Of a stretch of 64,000 nt of DNA, positions 27,905 to 37,145 are shown in pieces. Both the position numbers and the translations under genes were made by a program. The DNA comes from Confluentibacter sediminis. Lineage in GTDB: Bacteria > Bacteroidota > Bacteroidia > Flavobacteriales > Flavobacteriaceae. The stretch lies in NCBI RefSeq assembly GCF_003258355.1, contig NZ_QKPO01000003.1, forward strand, positions 310,001 through 374,000. Direction: 5' to 3'. The stretch's first letter is position 1, and every line of letters starts with the position of its first letter. A model generated the notes under the pieces. It searched no databases and was not told where the DNA came from. It worked only from the letters and a program-made list of their open reading frames with translations.

Positions 27905-28337
27905 CTATTTCTTCAAAATGGATTTTGAAGAACCACTGATGATACCAAACTTCGGATTTAATTCCTTGAACCTTTGAGAAACAACAACACTGCTATTTCC
28001 AGGTAATCTTAAACTATCATGTCCTTTTTTGAAGAGCATGGTGGGACGCTTCCCATAAAGACAATGTTTTTTTAAGCTGGTCTTTTAATGCTATTCTTTT
28101 ATCTAAATCATTTTCAGTTGAAATAGAAACAATCTCTTTTGTTAATTTCTGACTCAACATACGCTGCCTACCCGCAATATTAATAACTGTAGAATCTCTT
28201 TCTTAATCGTGAAGATATTTTCCAATAAGAATTTGACTGATAATTACCGAAAGGGCAATCGTACTTAGCGCTATGATATAGAGCCGACTTAATCGTTCGA
28301 AAGTACGTTGATCTAAAGAATTACTATGTTTAGTCAT
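27905..28337 (-). pseudogene. Broken membrane sensor kinase, N-terminal part with PilJ-type sensor domain
   Basis: Remnant of a sensor histidine kinase. Reading from ATG 28337, 44 residues include a membrane helix (YIIALSTIALSVIISQIL) and end at an in-frame TAA (28203-28205) after KYLHD. The same frame then continues as ERDSTVINIAGRQRMLSQKL, a recognisable type IV pili/nitrate-sensor (PilJ, NarX-like) motif. A second lesion, a frameshift in the homopolymer near 28024-28030, moves the frame; it then continues GHDSLRLPGNSSVVVSQRF and stops at 27905. No kinase or ATPase domain follows, so the 3' part is lost. It begins 12 bp after the DUF4202 stop, as the next gene of the same former operon. Confidence 0.85.
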
Positions 28338-28349
28338 TTACAAACATAT

Positions 28350-28934
28350 TTAAGAAATGGCTTGCTTTATTAATGCCAAACTTTTATTTGAATAAGGAAT
28401 TTTCAATGCGGCTGCATGTCCTTTCTCAGACATTTTTTTCCATGTTTTTTGAAGAATATCAATGAGCTTTTCATCATCATGCTTTTCAGCAAATTCTTCA
28501 AAATAATAATCTAAAAACACCAAACATATGACATCTTCTAAGGCTTGGCTCCCATCATCTTTCTTAATAAGTTTTTTATTGATTAAAAAAGAAACCCGAT
28601 CTATAAATTCGGGTTCATAACCTACTTCTTTTAAAATATTAGCTGTAATGTCTGCATGCATTTTTTTAAGAGTTTCACGCCATTTTAAATACCCAACTTT
28701 ATCCATAGGATATTCATCTCTGGCAATTTTCCATCTGCAAATATGCTGGGCTCTTGCCGCAATTTGCAATTCTTCGGACGCATTGGGTTCAAATTGTAAT
28801 AATTTTTGAGACATGCGTTGGGAATACACCAATTCTTTGGACACCTCTAAACCATATACTTGATAGGTATTTATATCTTCTGAATTTTTTTTATCTATCA
28901 AAATAATCGCGCTCTCAAATCGTGTTGGTTTCAT
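28350..28934 (-). CDS. DUF4202 family protein
   Basis: Protein of 194 residues matching the DUF4202 family (MKPTRFESAIILID, AARAQHICRWKIARDEYPMD, LKKMHADITANILKEVGY, EDVICLVFLDYYFEEF). It is soluble, helical and without signal peptide. The conserved H-x-C-R-W-x-I-x-R stretch and acidic motifs recall HD-like helical folds, but no function is established. From memory, members often lie beside assimilatory nitrite reductase genes. Here it follows a nirD remnant and precedes a broken nitrate-sensor-like kinase, which supports that association. The frame is intact, unlike both neighbours, so it may have a role independent of nitrite reduction or be decaying more slowly. Confidence 0.85.
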   Translation of the reverse strand: MKPTRFESAIILIDKKNSEDINTYQVYGLEVSKELVYSQRMSQKLLQFEPNASEELQIAARAQHICRWKIARDEYPMDKVGYLKWRETLKKMHADITANILKEVGYEPEFIDRVSFLINKKLIKKDDGSQALEDVICLVFLDYYFEEFAEKHDDEKLIDILQKTWKKMSEKGHAAALKIPYSNKSLALIKQAIS

Positions 28935-28945
28935 AATTTTCTGTA

Positions 28946-29089
28946 TTAATCAGAAAAGCCAATATACACATTTTCGCTCTCAATTTTAACAGGATACACT
29001 GCGATTTTTAAGTCATCACCATCTAGATTGGAACCATCTTCCAATGAAAAATTCTTTTTATGCATAGGACACGCCACTTTAGTAATACT
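28946..29089 (-). pseudogene. nirD: C-terminal fragment of nitrite reductase small subunit (NirD)
   Basis: A 47-codon frame ends in TAA at 28946-28948. It contains KVACPMHKKNFSLEDG, then LKIAVYPVKI and NVYIGFSD, the conserved C-terminal end of NirD-type Rieske-like proteins. NirD is normally about 110-120 residues, and the N-terminal half is missing: upstream of about 29090 the frame no longer resembles NirD. It ends 11 bp before the DUF4202 start on the same strand, the usual nirD-DUF4202 order. No nirB is nearby. Confidence 0.75.
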
Positions 29090-29267
29090 TTTATTGATTA
29101 ATAAACAAAGACAGATACAGCTTTATTTACTGGAATCAACTGAAAACAAAAACCTTCAACCAAAAAGGCTAAAGGTAGGTTCTAAAAGAAACGAGAACAG
29201 GCTGTAAATTTTAGCTTATTTATTACATACGAAAATGTATTGGATATAAAATTTCATCTTTTTATAT
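29090..29267. other. Short degenerate intergenic region
   Basis: Holds no complete gene. On the minus strand a short open stretch (VEGFCFQLIPVNKAVSVF, then stop) near 29104-29160 may be another gene remnant, but I could not assign it. Confidence 0.4.
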
Positions 29268-32200
29268 TTATAGCAACCTCTGTAAAATAGTTACTAAATC
29301 TTTTCTCACAAATGGCTTTTCTAAAAAAGCATCCATTCCATTATGCATACATGATTCTAAATCCTCTTGAAAAGTATTTGCTGTCATTGCTATAATTTTA
29401 ACAGGGCTATCTATTCCTTCCATTTCTTCTAGCTCTCTAATTTTTAAAGTGGCCTCAATACCATCCATTATTGGCATTCTAATATCCATTAATATAATAT
29501 CAAATTCTTGATTTTTAAATAGATTAACAGCATCTAGTCCATTTTTTGCTACTTCAACATGAGAAGATAATTCACTAAGTACTATTTGGGCTACTTTAAT
29601 ATTTACTAAATTATCATCAACAACTAAAAAACGTTTATTTTTATACTCAATACGGAAATTTTCATTCTCAACAGTTTCCAGATATGCTTGTTGATATTCC
29701 ATTCCAAAAACTTTTAAAATAACATTCAAGAGTTGATTCATTTTAATTGGTTTGTTGAGTCCTGTTTCAAAACCAATTTTTTTCATTTCTTGATGAGGTA
29801 TTACATCTGTAACTGAAGATAACAATATGATTTTTAAATCTCTTAAATAGGTATCTCTCTTTATTTTTTTAGCAAATTCTGCTCCACTAATATTTGGCAT
29901 TTGGTAGTCTACCAAAACCAAATCTACTTTTTTGGTATTTTTTTCTTTAAGGAAATCAATAGCATCATTTCCGTCATAAAATTCAGTAACTTCTACGTCC
30001 CATCTCTCAAGATATCTTTTAAAGATCAACCTATTTGTTTCATTATCATCTACTAAGACAATGTGTTTACCTTTTAAATCTTCTTTGTTAAAAATTATCT
30101 TATTCTTTTTAACCTTATCAGTAATACCAAAAAATGCATTAAAATAAAAAGTAGATCCAACATCTGGTGAACTATCAAGTTGCAAAACACCACCCATTTG
30201 GTCAACTAAACGCTTTGAAATTGCCAAACCAAGTCCAGTTCCTCCATATTTTCTGGTTGTAGATGCATCAACTTGTGAAAATGACTTAAACAATTTTTCT
30301 TGATTTTCTTTTGAAATTCCAATACCAGAATCCTTTACTTTAAACTCAATTTTATGAATGCCATCCATATTTTCAATGTAGTTGACATAAATAACAACTT
30401 CTCCTTTAGAAGTAAATTTAATAGCATTATTGACTAGATTAGTGATAATTTGTTTTAAGCGAACATAATCACCACTTACATATTCTGGAATATCAGGGTC
30501 TACGAAAGTAAAAAGACTTACAGACTTTGCCAAAGCAGAAACAAGATGAATATCTGCCACCTCTTCAATGATACTTCTAATATTTATTGGAACCGTTTCC
30601 AACTCCATATTTCCAGATTCTATCTTAGAAAAATCTAAAATATCATTAATCAATGACAATAAGGTTTGTCCCGATTTAATTATAATGTCCAAATACTCCA
30701 TTTGAAGTGGTTCAAGAGCCGATTTACTTAATATATCAGCCATACCAATAATGCCGTTCATTGGTGTTCTAATTTCATGCGACATATTGGCAAGAAATAA
30801 ACTTTTAGCTTTATTAGCTTCCTCAGCTTTTATCTTAGCAGAAGCATATCGTTGTTTTACCAATTCTTGCATGGTAACATCTCTAGAAATACCTACCAAA
30901 CCAACAATATTGGAATTTTCATCTTTTATTGGGACTTTTGTTATGGACACCCAAGTTTTTTCATTAGTTAATTTTTCAACTTTATTAATTAACTCTTTAC
31001 CATTCTTAAGTACCTGTAAATCTTGTTGATAATATTTTTTTGCCTTGTTTTTTATAATAAGATCTGAATCATACTTCCCTATTATACTATTAACATCGAC
31101 TTTAAAAAAATCTGCAAAAGCCTTATTTACTCTAGTGTATTTTGCATCTGTATCTTTGAAGAAAATATAGTCTGGAACATTATCCATTAATATCTGCAAA
31201 AGTTCTCTTTCTTTCTCTAATTTGTCTTCTAATCTTTTTTGTTCTGTAAAATCATGTGAGATACCCACAATTCCCACAACTTCATTTTTAGTATTAAAAA
31301 ACGGAATCTTAGTCGTTAATTCCCAAATTAGCTCATCATTTTTTCTATAACTTTCTAGTTTGTTCAACATACTAACACCCTCGCTCATAATCCTTTGTTC
31401 ATCGTCAAAAGCTTCTTGCGCATGATCATGTTCAAAAAAATCAAAATCAGTCTTCCCATATAGTTCTTGTGGTGAAGAAAGACCAAACATTTTCGCCAAT
31501 GCTAAATTGCATCTAATAAATTTGGAATTTCTATCTTTAAAATAAATCCTATCTGGAAGGTTATTCATTAACAAATCCATGAATTCTTTTTCCCTTAGAA
31601 GCTCTTTTTCAATTTGATATTCGTTCGTTACATCCCTTGAAATTCCTACCATTCCTATGCAGTTCCCATCAGCATCCATTAGAGGAGCTTTTGTCGCCCT
31701 TACATATTTATCACCTTTTGAAGTTACTATATGTTCTAATTTTTTAATCAATGGGATACCGCTTTGCATTAAGGTTTGTTCATCCTCATAGGATTCTTTG
31801 CTTTGAATTTCATCAAAATAATCTGCATCTCTTTTGCCAATAGCATCATCAATTGAAGAAATCCCAAGAGTAACAGCTTGAGCATGGTTTATTTTCGTAA
31901 ATCTTGAATCCCTATCTTTAAAATAAATAGTATCGGGTATATTATCCATTAAAAAATCCAGAAACTTTTGGCTTTTCTCTAGTTCTATTTTACTAGATTT
32001 TTTTTGCTTGCCTCTTTTATTTAATTGATTCGTCTCTTCAACTAAATTCAAATTAATGAACAGCTTAAAAATGTCTTGGGCTGTAAATTTTTCTGGTAAA
32101 TAATGAATTTGTAGCTTCGAATTATTATAATCTTTAATAAGTTTTCCTGAAATAATAATCGGTATCTGATTATCTATATTAGTAATATCATTAAACTCGG

Positions 32201-32354
32201 AGGACAAGCAAAATAAAGCATCTGGTCTTTTATGGCTTAGAGCAGTAATTAATAATTCTATATTACTAAAAAAGTAATATGCTAAACCTCCATACTCTGG
32301 GAAGAATTCTAATAAACTAAAATTACTTTTACTAAATATGAATAGTCTTTTCAT
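29268..32354 (-). CDS. Hybrid histidine kinase with three PAS domains and two receiver domains
   Basis: Cytoplasmic hybrid kinase of 1028 residues with no membrane helix or signal peptide. Residues 1-115 form a domain not clearly recognised, perhaps a degenerate receiver. Three tandem PAS domains follow (~133-245, 258-370, 385-498), each with a PD-YFKD-like start and an IVGISRD-like end. HisKA has His in FLANMSHEIRTPMNGI (~520-585). The ATPase domain (~630-740) has NLVNNAIKF and GTGLGLAISK. Two receivers (~770-885 with VDLVLVDYQMP; ~905-1025 with FDIILMDIRMP) end the protein. There is no HPt domain or output domain, so phosphate must pass to another protein. It is flanked by decayed genes but shows no lesion. 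Confidence 0.93.
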   Translation of the reverse strand: MKRLFIFSKSNFSLLEFFPEYGGLAYYFFSNIELLITALSHKRPDALFCLSSEFNDITNIDNQIPIIISGKLIKDYNNSKLQIHYLPEKFTAQDIFKLFINLNLVEETNQLNKRGKQKKSSKIELEKSQKFLDFLMDNIPDTIYFKDRDSRFTKINHAQAVTLGISSIDDAIGKRDADYFDEIQSKESYEDEQTLMQSGIPLIKKLEHIVTSKGDKYVRATKAPLMDADGNCIGMVGISRDVTNEYQIEKELLREKEFMDLLMNNLPDRIYFKDRNSKFIRCNLALAKMFGLSSPQELYGKTDFDFFEHDHAQEAFDDEQRIMSEGVSMLNKLESYRKNDELIWELTTKIPFFNTKNEVVGIVGISHDFTEQKRLEDKLEKERELLQILMDNVPDYIFFKDTDAKYTRVNKAFADFFKVDVNSIIGKYDSDLIIKNKAKKYYQQDLQVLKNGKELINKVEKLTNEKTWVSITKVPIKDENSNIVGLVGISRDVTMQELVKQRYASAKIKAEEANKAKSLFLANMSHEIRTPMNGIIGMADILSKSALEPLQMEYLDIIIKSGQTLLSLINDILDFSKIESGNMELETVPINIRSIIEEVADIHLVSALAKSVSLFTFVDPDIPEYVSGDYVRLKQIITNLVNNAIKFTSKGEVVIYVNYIENMDGIHKIEFKVKDSGIGISKENQEKLFKSFSQVDASTTRKYGGTGLGLAISKRLVDQMGGVLQLDSSPDVGSTFYFNAFFGITDKVKKNKIIFNKEDLKGKHIVLVDDNETNRLIFKRYLERWDVEVTEFYDGNDAIDFLKEKNTKKVDLVLVDYQMPNISGAEFAKKIKRDTYLRDLKIILLSSVTDVIPHQEMKKIGFETGLNKPIKMNQLLNVILKVFGMEYQQAYLETVENENFRIEYKNKRFLVVDDNLVNIKVAQIVLSELSSHVEVAKNGLDAVNLFKNQEFDIILMDIRMPIMDGIEATLKIRELEEMEGIDSPVKIIAMTANTFQEDLESCMHNGMDAFLEKPFVRKDLVTILQRLL

Positions 32355-32685
32355 TTTATAAAGATAAAGTAACTAACTTCTCAAAAAACAATTTATCTTT
32401 TTTTCTAATAAGGTTAAATGTATGAAAAATATGCTGTTATTTAGAAATAAGTTATTGTAATATTATAAATACTTAGAGGGAATACAACTTGGCATTTTTA
32501 TTTTCTAAAATAAAAACAGTCAAACTAATAGCTCCTTACTCACCAATAACAAAACATTGCTCTATAGTTGCAGTCTTAAAGACCTAGAAAGAAACAGACC
32601 AAAAACACGTTTTCTACTAGCTATCAGTTTATGAAGATCTTACATGTGAAAACAAATGTGTTTTTTGAAAGAGGTAAAAAATTAT
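32355..32685. other. Intergenic region upstream of the hybrid kinase
   Basis: About 330 bp, AT-rich, with no gene or clear remnant recognised. It probably includes the kinase promoter (minus strand). I see no convincing promoter or hairpin. Confidence 0.4.
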
Positions 32686-33210
32686 ACAGGCAATATGAAC
32701 CTTGGCTAAATGTACTTCCTTAGCGGCATTACCTTCGTTCTTAATAACAACAAAACTGCCGCTATGAGCGACTGAAAAATTAGTACCTATAATAGCAATG
32801 TCAGTCTCTAAAATTTACTTCTTAGATCTTTTCTAGATTCATTAGTTAAATATTGAGGATTACCATTAGTAAGTTATGTTGCTAAATGCTATTGAAGTCT
32901 TCTTTTGTCTTATGAATCGCAGGAAGCTCAATATGGTTTGGTAATACTTTGGCTAGTTGTAAAATGCGTTCTCCTAAATCGGTACTTATAACTTCAATGC
33001 CTTTGGGTTCTATATAGGGGGAATTAAGTGACATTCTTCAGTAAACATCTGCTTCGTTTTTATCACTTTTTTAGCACGATTGACGGAAACGTTTTATCGA
33101 TAGAATATGCCACATTTATACCTTGCTTTTTTTTAAAGTTCTAAAATAGACATTGCCACTTTAGGACATAACGAATCTATATAACAAGGTATAAATAGGC
33201 CTACTGTCAT
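32686..33210 (-). pseudogene. Remnants of lutA and lutB (lactate utilisation iron-sulfur proteins)
   Basis: ATG at 33210 directly follows the uxuA stop codon (TAAATG). It reads MTVGLFIPCYIDSLCPKVAM, the N-terminus of a LutA/YkgE-type protein, then a stop and a shifted continuation KKQGINVAYSIDKT. From about 33090 the sequence resembles the interior of LutB instead: KKVIKTKQMFTEECHL, a frameshift, GIEVISTDLGERILQLAK, VLPNHIELPAIHKTKED, a stop near 32890, then TDIAIIGTNFSVAHSGSFVV and AKEVHLAKVHIAC, ending near 32686. Most of lutA, the lutB ends with its cysteine clusters, and any lutC are gone. Several independent lesions rule out a single sequencing error. Confidence 0.8.
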
Positions 33211-34374
33211 TTATTTTGAACTCCTGGAAATACCAAGGGCTAAACCACGTAATTCTGCCAAGCCACGTAAACGCCCGATAGATGTATACCCTGGATAGGC
33301 TTTGTTAGGCTCTAAATCATGTAGCATTTGATGTCCGTGATCTGGACGCATTGGCAATTGTATATTTCGTTCTTTTTCGATTTCTAAAACAGCTTTTACG
33401 ACTTCGTACATATCTGAGGAACCATCCAGATGATTGTCTTCATAAAAACTGCCATCCGCTTCCCTCCTAACATTTCTCAAATGTAAAAAATGAATACGAT
33501 TCGCAAATTTTCGGATCATTTTTGGCAAATCGTTATTTGGATTGGCACCTAATGAACCGGTACAAAATGTAATACCGTTTGAAGGACTGTCAATAAAACT
33601 AACTAAATCTTCTAAATCTTTTTCAGATTTAATAATTCTGGGAAGCCCCATAATATCCATTGGTGGATCGTCAGGATGAATCGCCATGACGATGCCATTT
33701 TCTTCACAAACGGGAATCACTTCATTTAAGAAATAAGATAAGTTCGCTTTTAAATCAGCATGGGACAAATTATCGTATTGGGCAATCATCTCTTTAAAAA
33801 TAGGAATCGTTAAATCATCAACCGTTCCTGGCAAGCCTTTCAATACATTATCTTCTAGAGCTTGTTTTTCATCTGAAGTCATTTGAGAGAAACGAATTTT
33901 TGCTTTCTCTAGAATTTCAGGAGTATAGGAATCCTCAACACCATCGCGTTCCATAATGAAACATTCAAAAACCGCCATATCCACTTTATCAAAACGTAAC
34001 GCGGTGCTACCATCAGGTAATTTCCAAAATAACTCCGTACGCGTCCAGTCTAACACAGGCATAAAATTGTAACACACATTCTTAATCCCACAAGATGCTA
34101 CATTCTTTAAGCTTTGCTTATAGTTTTCTATACGTTGTAAATAATCACCTTTACGTAATTTAATGTTTTCGTGAATAGGAATACTTTCAATAAAAGACCA
34201 TTCTAAATCGTGAGATTCAATCAAGTTTTTTACTTTCATAATTTCTTCAACTTCCCAAATTTCACCATTGGCAACATGGTGTAATGCCGTTACAACACCT
34301 TTTGCTCCTGCTTGTTTTATATAGGACAATTTAACAGAGTCTTTAACTCCAAACCATCTAAATGTTTCTTGCAT
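33211..34374 (-). CDS. uxuA: Mannonate dehydratase UxuA
   Basis: Cytoplasmic enzyme of 387 residues (E. coli UxuA is 394) converting D-mannonate to 2-keto-3-deoxy-D-gluconate in glucuronate catabolism. Family motifs are clear: the start FRWFGVKDSVKLSYIKQAGA with VTALHHV, GIVMAIHPDDPPMDIMGLPR, FCTGSLGANP, HFLHLRNVRREADGSFYEDNH and the C-terminal MRPDHGHQML - GYTSIGRLRGLAELRG. The histidine, cysteine and aspartate residues in these segments include the metal site of the family. It follows the SDR gene after 18 bp, presumably cotranscribed. This step would process glucuronate freed by the GH115 enzyme at 47851. No uxaC or kdgK/kdgA is in the window. Confidence 0.95.
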   Translation of the reverse strand: MQETFRWFGVKDSVKLSYIKQAGAKGVVTALHHVANGEIWEVEEIMKVKNLIESHDLEWSFIESIPIHENIKLRKGDYLQRIENYKQSLKNVASCGIKNVCYNFMPVLDWTRTELFWKLPDGSTALRFDKVDMAVFECFIMERDGVEDSYTPEILEKAKIRFSQMTSDEKQALEDNVLKGLPGTVDDLTIPIFKEMIAQYDNLSHADLKANLSYFLNEVIPVCEENGIVMAIHPDDPPMDIMGLPRIIKSEKDLEDLVSFIDSPSNGITFCTGSLGANPNNDLPKMIRKFANRIHFLHLRNVRREADGSFYEDNHLDGSSDMYEVVKAVLEIEKERNIQLPMRPDHGHQMLHDLEPNKAYPGYTSIGRLRGLAELRGLALGISRSSK

Positions 34375-34392
34375 TTTTCTTTAAATTAAAAA

Positions 34393-35205
34393 TTATACAC
34401 CACTAAAAGCACTAAAACCACCATCAACAGGAATGGTAATTCCCGTAACAAATTTTGAAGCATCTGAACACAAATAATGCAACGCGCCATGTAACTCGTC
34501 GGCATCGCCAAAACGTCTCATAGGTGTGTTAGCAATAATGGTATTTCCTCTATCTGTATAACTACCATCTTCATTTAATAATAATGCTCTATTTTGGTTT
34601 CCTATAAAAAATCCTGGAGCAATCGCATTCACTCGTAAGCCATCTCCATATTTTAAAGACAACTCCACAGCTAACCATTTGGTATAATTATCAATCGCTG
34701 CTTTTGATGCTGAATAGCCTGCAACTCTTGTAATAGCCCTTTCAGCAGCCATGGATGAAATATTGATGATAACACCTTGTTTGTTTTTCACCATTTCTTT
34801 CCCAAAAACAATAGATGGTATGATGCTTCCAAATAAATTTAAATCGACTACTTTTCTAAAGTCATCCATATTGATGTCAAAAAACGACTGGGTTGGTCCA
34901 ACAGTGGCACCAGGCATGTTACCCCCCGCTGCATTAATTAACACATCTATTTTTCCATATTTAGATATGATGACATCTGATACATCTTGAAGACTTTTTT
35001 CATCAACCACATTACAAACAAAACCATCTACTTTAGGGCTTATTGAGGACATACGTTTTACCGTTTCATCAACCGTATTTTGTTTATAATGTAAAATAAT
35101 TACCGTTGCCCCATGATGCAATAAATATTCTGCCATACTACCTCCTAGTACACCGCCACCACCTGTAACAAGGACTATTTTGTTTTCAATATCAAATAAA
35201 TTCAT
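34393..35205 (-). CDS. SDR-family oxidoreductase, probable D-mannonate (fructuronate) oxidoreductase
   Basis: NAD(P)-dependent short-chain dehydrogenase of 270 residues. It has the Rossmann motif TGGGGVLGG (14-22), NAAGG, a catalytic serine in INISSMAAE, and the YxxxK pair in AGYSASKAA, with a C-terminal FVTGITIPVDGGFSAFSGV. Immediate linkage to uxuA argues that it reduces fructuronate to mannonate, as SDR enzymes do in lineages lacking the long-chain UxuB. That role is inferred from context, and a 2-keto-gluconate type SDR is an alternative. It is the first gene of a two-gene minus-strand unit divergent from the APC permease. Confidence 0.88.
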   Translation of the reverse strand: MNLFDIENKIVLVTGGGGVLGGSMAEYLLHHGATVIILHYKQNTVDETVKRMSSISPKVDGFVCNVVDEKSLQDVSDVIISKYGKIDVLINAAGGNMPGATVGPTQSFFDINMDDFRKVVDLNLFGSIIPSIVFGKEMVKNKQGVIINISSMAAERAITRVAGYSASKAAIDNYTKWLAVELSLKYGDGLRVNAIAPGFFIGNQNRALLLNEDGSYTDRGNTIIANTPMRRFGDADELHGALHYLCSDASKFVTGITIPVDGGFSAFSGV

Positions 35206-35357
35206 GTAATTTTATTTTTTAATTTTTAATGCCCGTAAATTTATCGATTTATGATTAAAATAATAGGGAATACTTGATATTTATAAATGGAATTTTATAA
35301 TAATTCGTTTTAAGTTAACATGAATTTATAAAAAACAATGTCAAGGGCTAATTATAT

Positions 35358-37127
35358 ATGAGTAAATTAGCACTATATACATTTATCTTCAATAAAATGC
35401 CGAAAAAACTCAATCAATTAGAAGCCACTGCTATTTGTGGTAACGATATAAGTTCCTCTTGCCTATATGTTTCAGCTTTAGCCATTGTGTATGCCGGACA
35501 ATATGCTTGGATATCATTATTGGTAGTGGCGGTTGTACTATATTTTTTCAGGAAAATTTATGGTGAAGTTGTTGGCGCATTACCTCTTAATGGCGGTGCA
35601 TACAACGCTTTACTAAATACCACAAAAAAATCAACAGCATCATTAGCAGCTTCGCTTACTGTTTTATCATATATGGCCACGGCAGTTATTTCTGTTAGTG
35701 AAGCCGTAAAATATGCGCATAGTATTCTTAATGGTATTCCTGTTCTTCCTGTGACCATAGGCTTGCTTATGGTATTTATGGGATTGGTTATTTTAGGTAT
35801 CGGAGAATCGTCAAAAGTAGCTATTGGTATTTTTATATTTCATCTATTGTCTCTTACTATTCTTTGTTCATTTTGTGTTTTTTTTATTATTAATCACGGC
35901 ATAGAAACATTAATTTCTAATTTTAATCTTCCCGTAAAAGGAGGTATTGTAACATCTTTATTTTTAGGTTTTTCTGCAGCCATGTTAGGAATAAGCGGTT
36001 TTGAGAGTTCGGCAAATTATGTTGAAGAACAAGAAAAAGGGGTGTTTCCTAAAACACTTAGAAACATGTGGATTGTAGTAACTGTCTTTAATCCACTTAT
36101 AGCTTTTTTGGCACTTGCCATTATACCCATGGACAACATCATAGGAAATCAAGATGCTTTATTATCGATTATGGGAAATAAAGCCAGTGGACATTGGCTT
36201 TCGTTATTAATTGGTATTGATGCAGCCTTAGTATTGAGTGGTGCGGTATTAACATCTTTTGTTGGTGTTGGAGGTTTAATGAAGCGGATGGCTTTGGATA
36301 GAATATTGCCAAAAGAGCTACTTAAAAAAACATCTAAAGACAGTAATTATTTAATTTTCATATTGTTTTTTGTACTTTGTGTTTCCATTTTATTAGTGAC
36401 TCAGGGAGATTTGGGTAAACTTGCTGGTGTCTATACCATTGCCTTTCTTTCTGTCATGATTTTATTTGGTATTGGAAATTTACTTTTAAAAGTAAATCGT
36501 TCCCGTTTACCACGACCTGAAAAATCAAGTTGGCTCGGACTTTTTATTGGGGTTTTTGCAGTAGGAGCTGCCATTGTTGGTAATGTGATGTTAAACCCAC
36601 AATACTTAGCGATTTTTATGGAATATCTAATTCCGTCCCTTGTTGTAGTATTTTTTATGCTTTATAGAACCCATATTTACAAACTTTTTTTAACCGTTTT
36701 AGATTATATATTTCCTGATAAAGGAAAAGTGTTTCAAAAATTAAACTCAAAAACAAAACAATTGCTGCATAATATAAACAAACAACAGTTTGTGTATTTT
36801 GCTAAACGTGACGATGTTGCCACGTTAAATAAAGTATTGCTGTATATTTCAGAAAATGAAGCCACTAAACGGGTGAAAATAGTTACTATATTAGATAAAG
36901 ACGAAAAGGTAGACATTAGCCTAAAAAAAGACATCGATACTTTAGATAGAGCGTATCCTTTAATTGATGTCGAGTTTATTGAGGAACATGGTGTTTTTGG
37001 CCCAGAAAAAATCAAAGAATTATCGAAACGTTGGCGCATTCCAACCAATTTTATGTTCATTGCCTCTCCAGGCGATAAATTTCCTTATGAAATTCAGGAG
37101 TTAGGTGAAGTCAGATTGATCATATAA
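35358..37127 (+). CDS. APC-superfamily permease with C-terminal cytoplasmic domain
   Basis: Membrane transporter of 589 residues. About twelve hydrophobic helices lie between residues 25 and 440, and the first contains the APC-type signature NDISSSCLYVSALA. LPLNGGAYNALLN and GFSAAMLGISGFESSANYVE are further family features. A soluble tail of about 135 residues (~455-589) follows, with alternating hydrophobic strands and helices that recall universal-stress-type domains of some APC carriers. Amino acids are the usual substrates of such proteins, but position beside uxuA leaves a sugar-acid substrate possible. It converges on the GMC gene with only 18 bp between stops and no visible terminator. 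Confidence 0.87.
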   Translation: MSKLALYTFIFNKMPKKLNQLEATAICGNDISSSCLYVSALAIVYAGQYAWISLLVVAVVLYFFRKIYGEVVGALPLNGGAYNALLNTTKKSTASLAASLTVLSYMATAVISVSEAVKYAHSILNGIPVLPVTIGLLMVFMGLVILGIGESSKVAIGIFIFHLLSLTILCSFCVFFIINHGIETLISNFNLPVKGGIVTSLFLGFSAAMLGISGFESSANYVEEQEKGVFPKTLRNMWIVVTVFNPLIAFLALAIIPMDNIIGNQDALLSIMGNKASGHWLSLLIGIDAALVLSGAVLTSFVGVGGLMKRMALDRILPKELLKKTSKDSNYLIFILFFVLCVSILLVTQGDLGKLAGVYTIAFLSVMILFGIGNLLLKVNRSRLPRPEKSSWLGLFIGVFAVGAAIVGNVMLNPQYLAIFMEYLIPSLVVVFFMLYRTHIYKLFLTVLDYIFPDKGKVFQKLNSKTKQLLHNINKQQFVYFAKRDDVATLNKVLLYISENEATKRVKIVTILDKDEKVDISLKKDIDTLDRAYPLIDVEFIEEHGVFGPEKIKELSKRWRIPTNFMFIASPGDKFPYEIQELGEVRLII

Positions 37128-37145
37128 AACCTGTTAAGATAAACC

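Noticed and set aside
27905-33210. Sequencing errors as the cause of the broken genes
   Set aside because: Each remnant carries several lesions plus missing segments, while intact genes lie directly beside them. A single base-call error cannot explain this.
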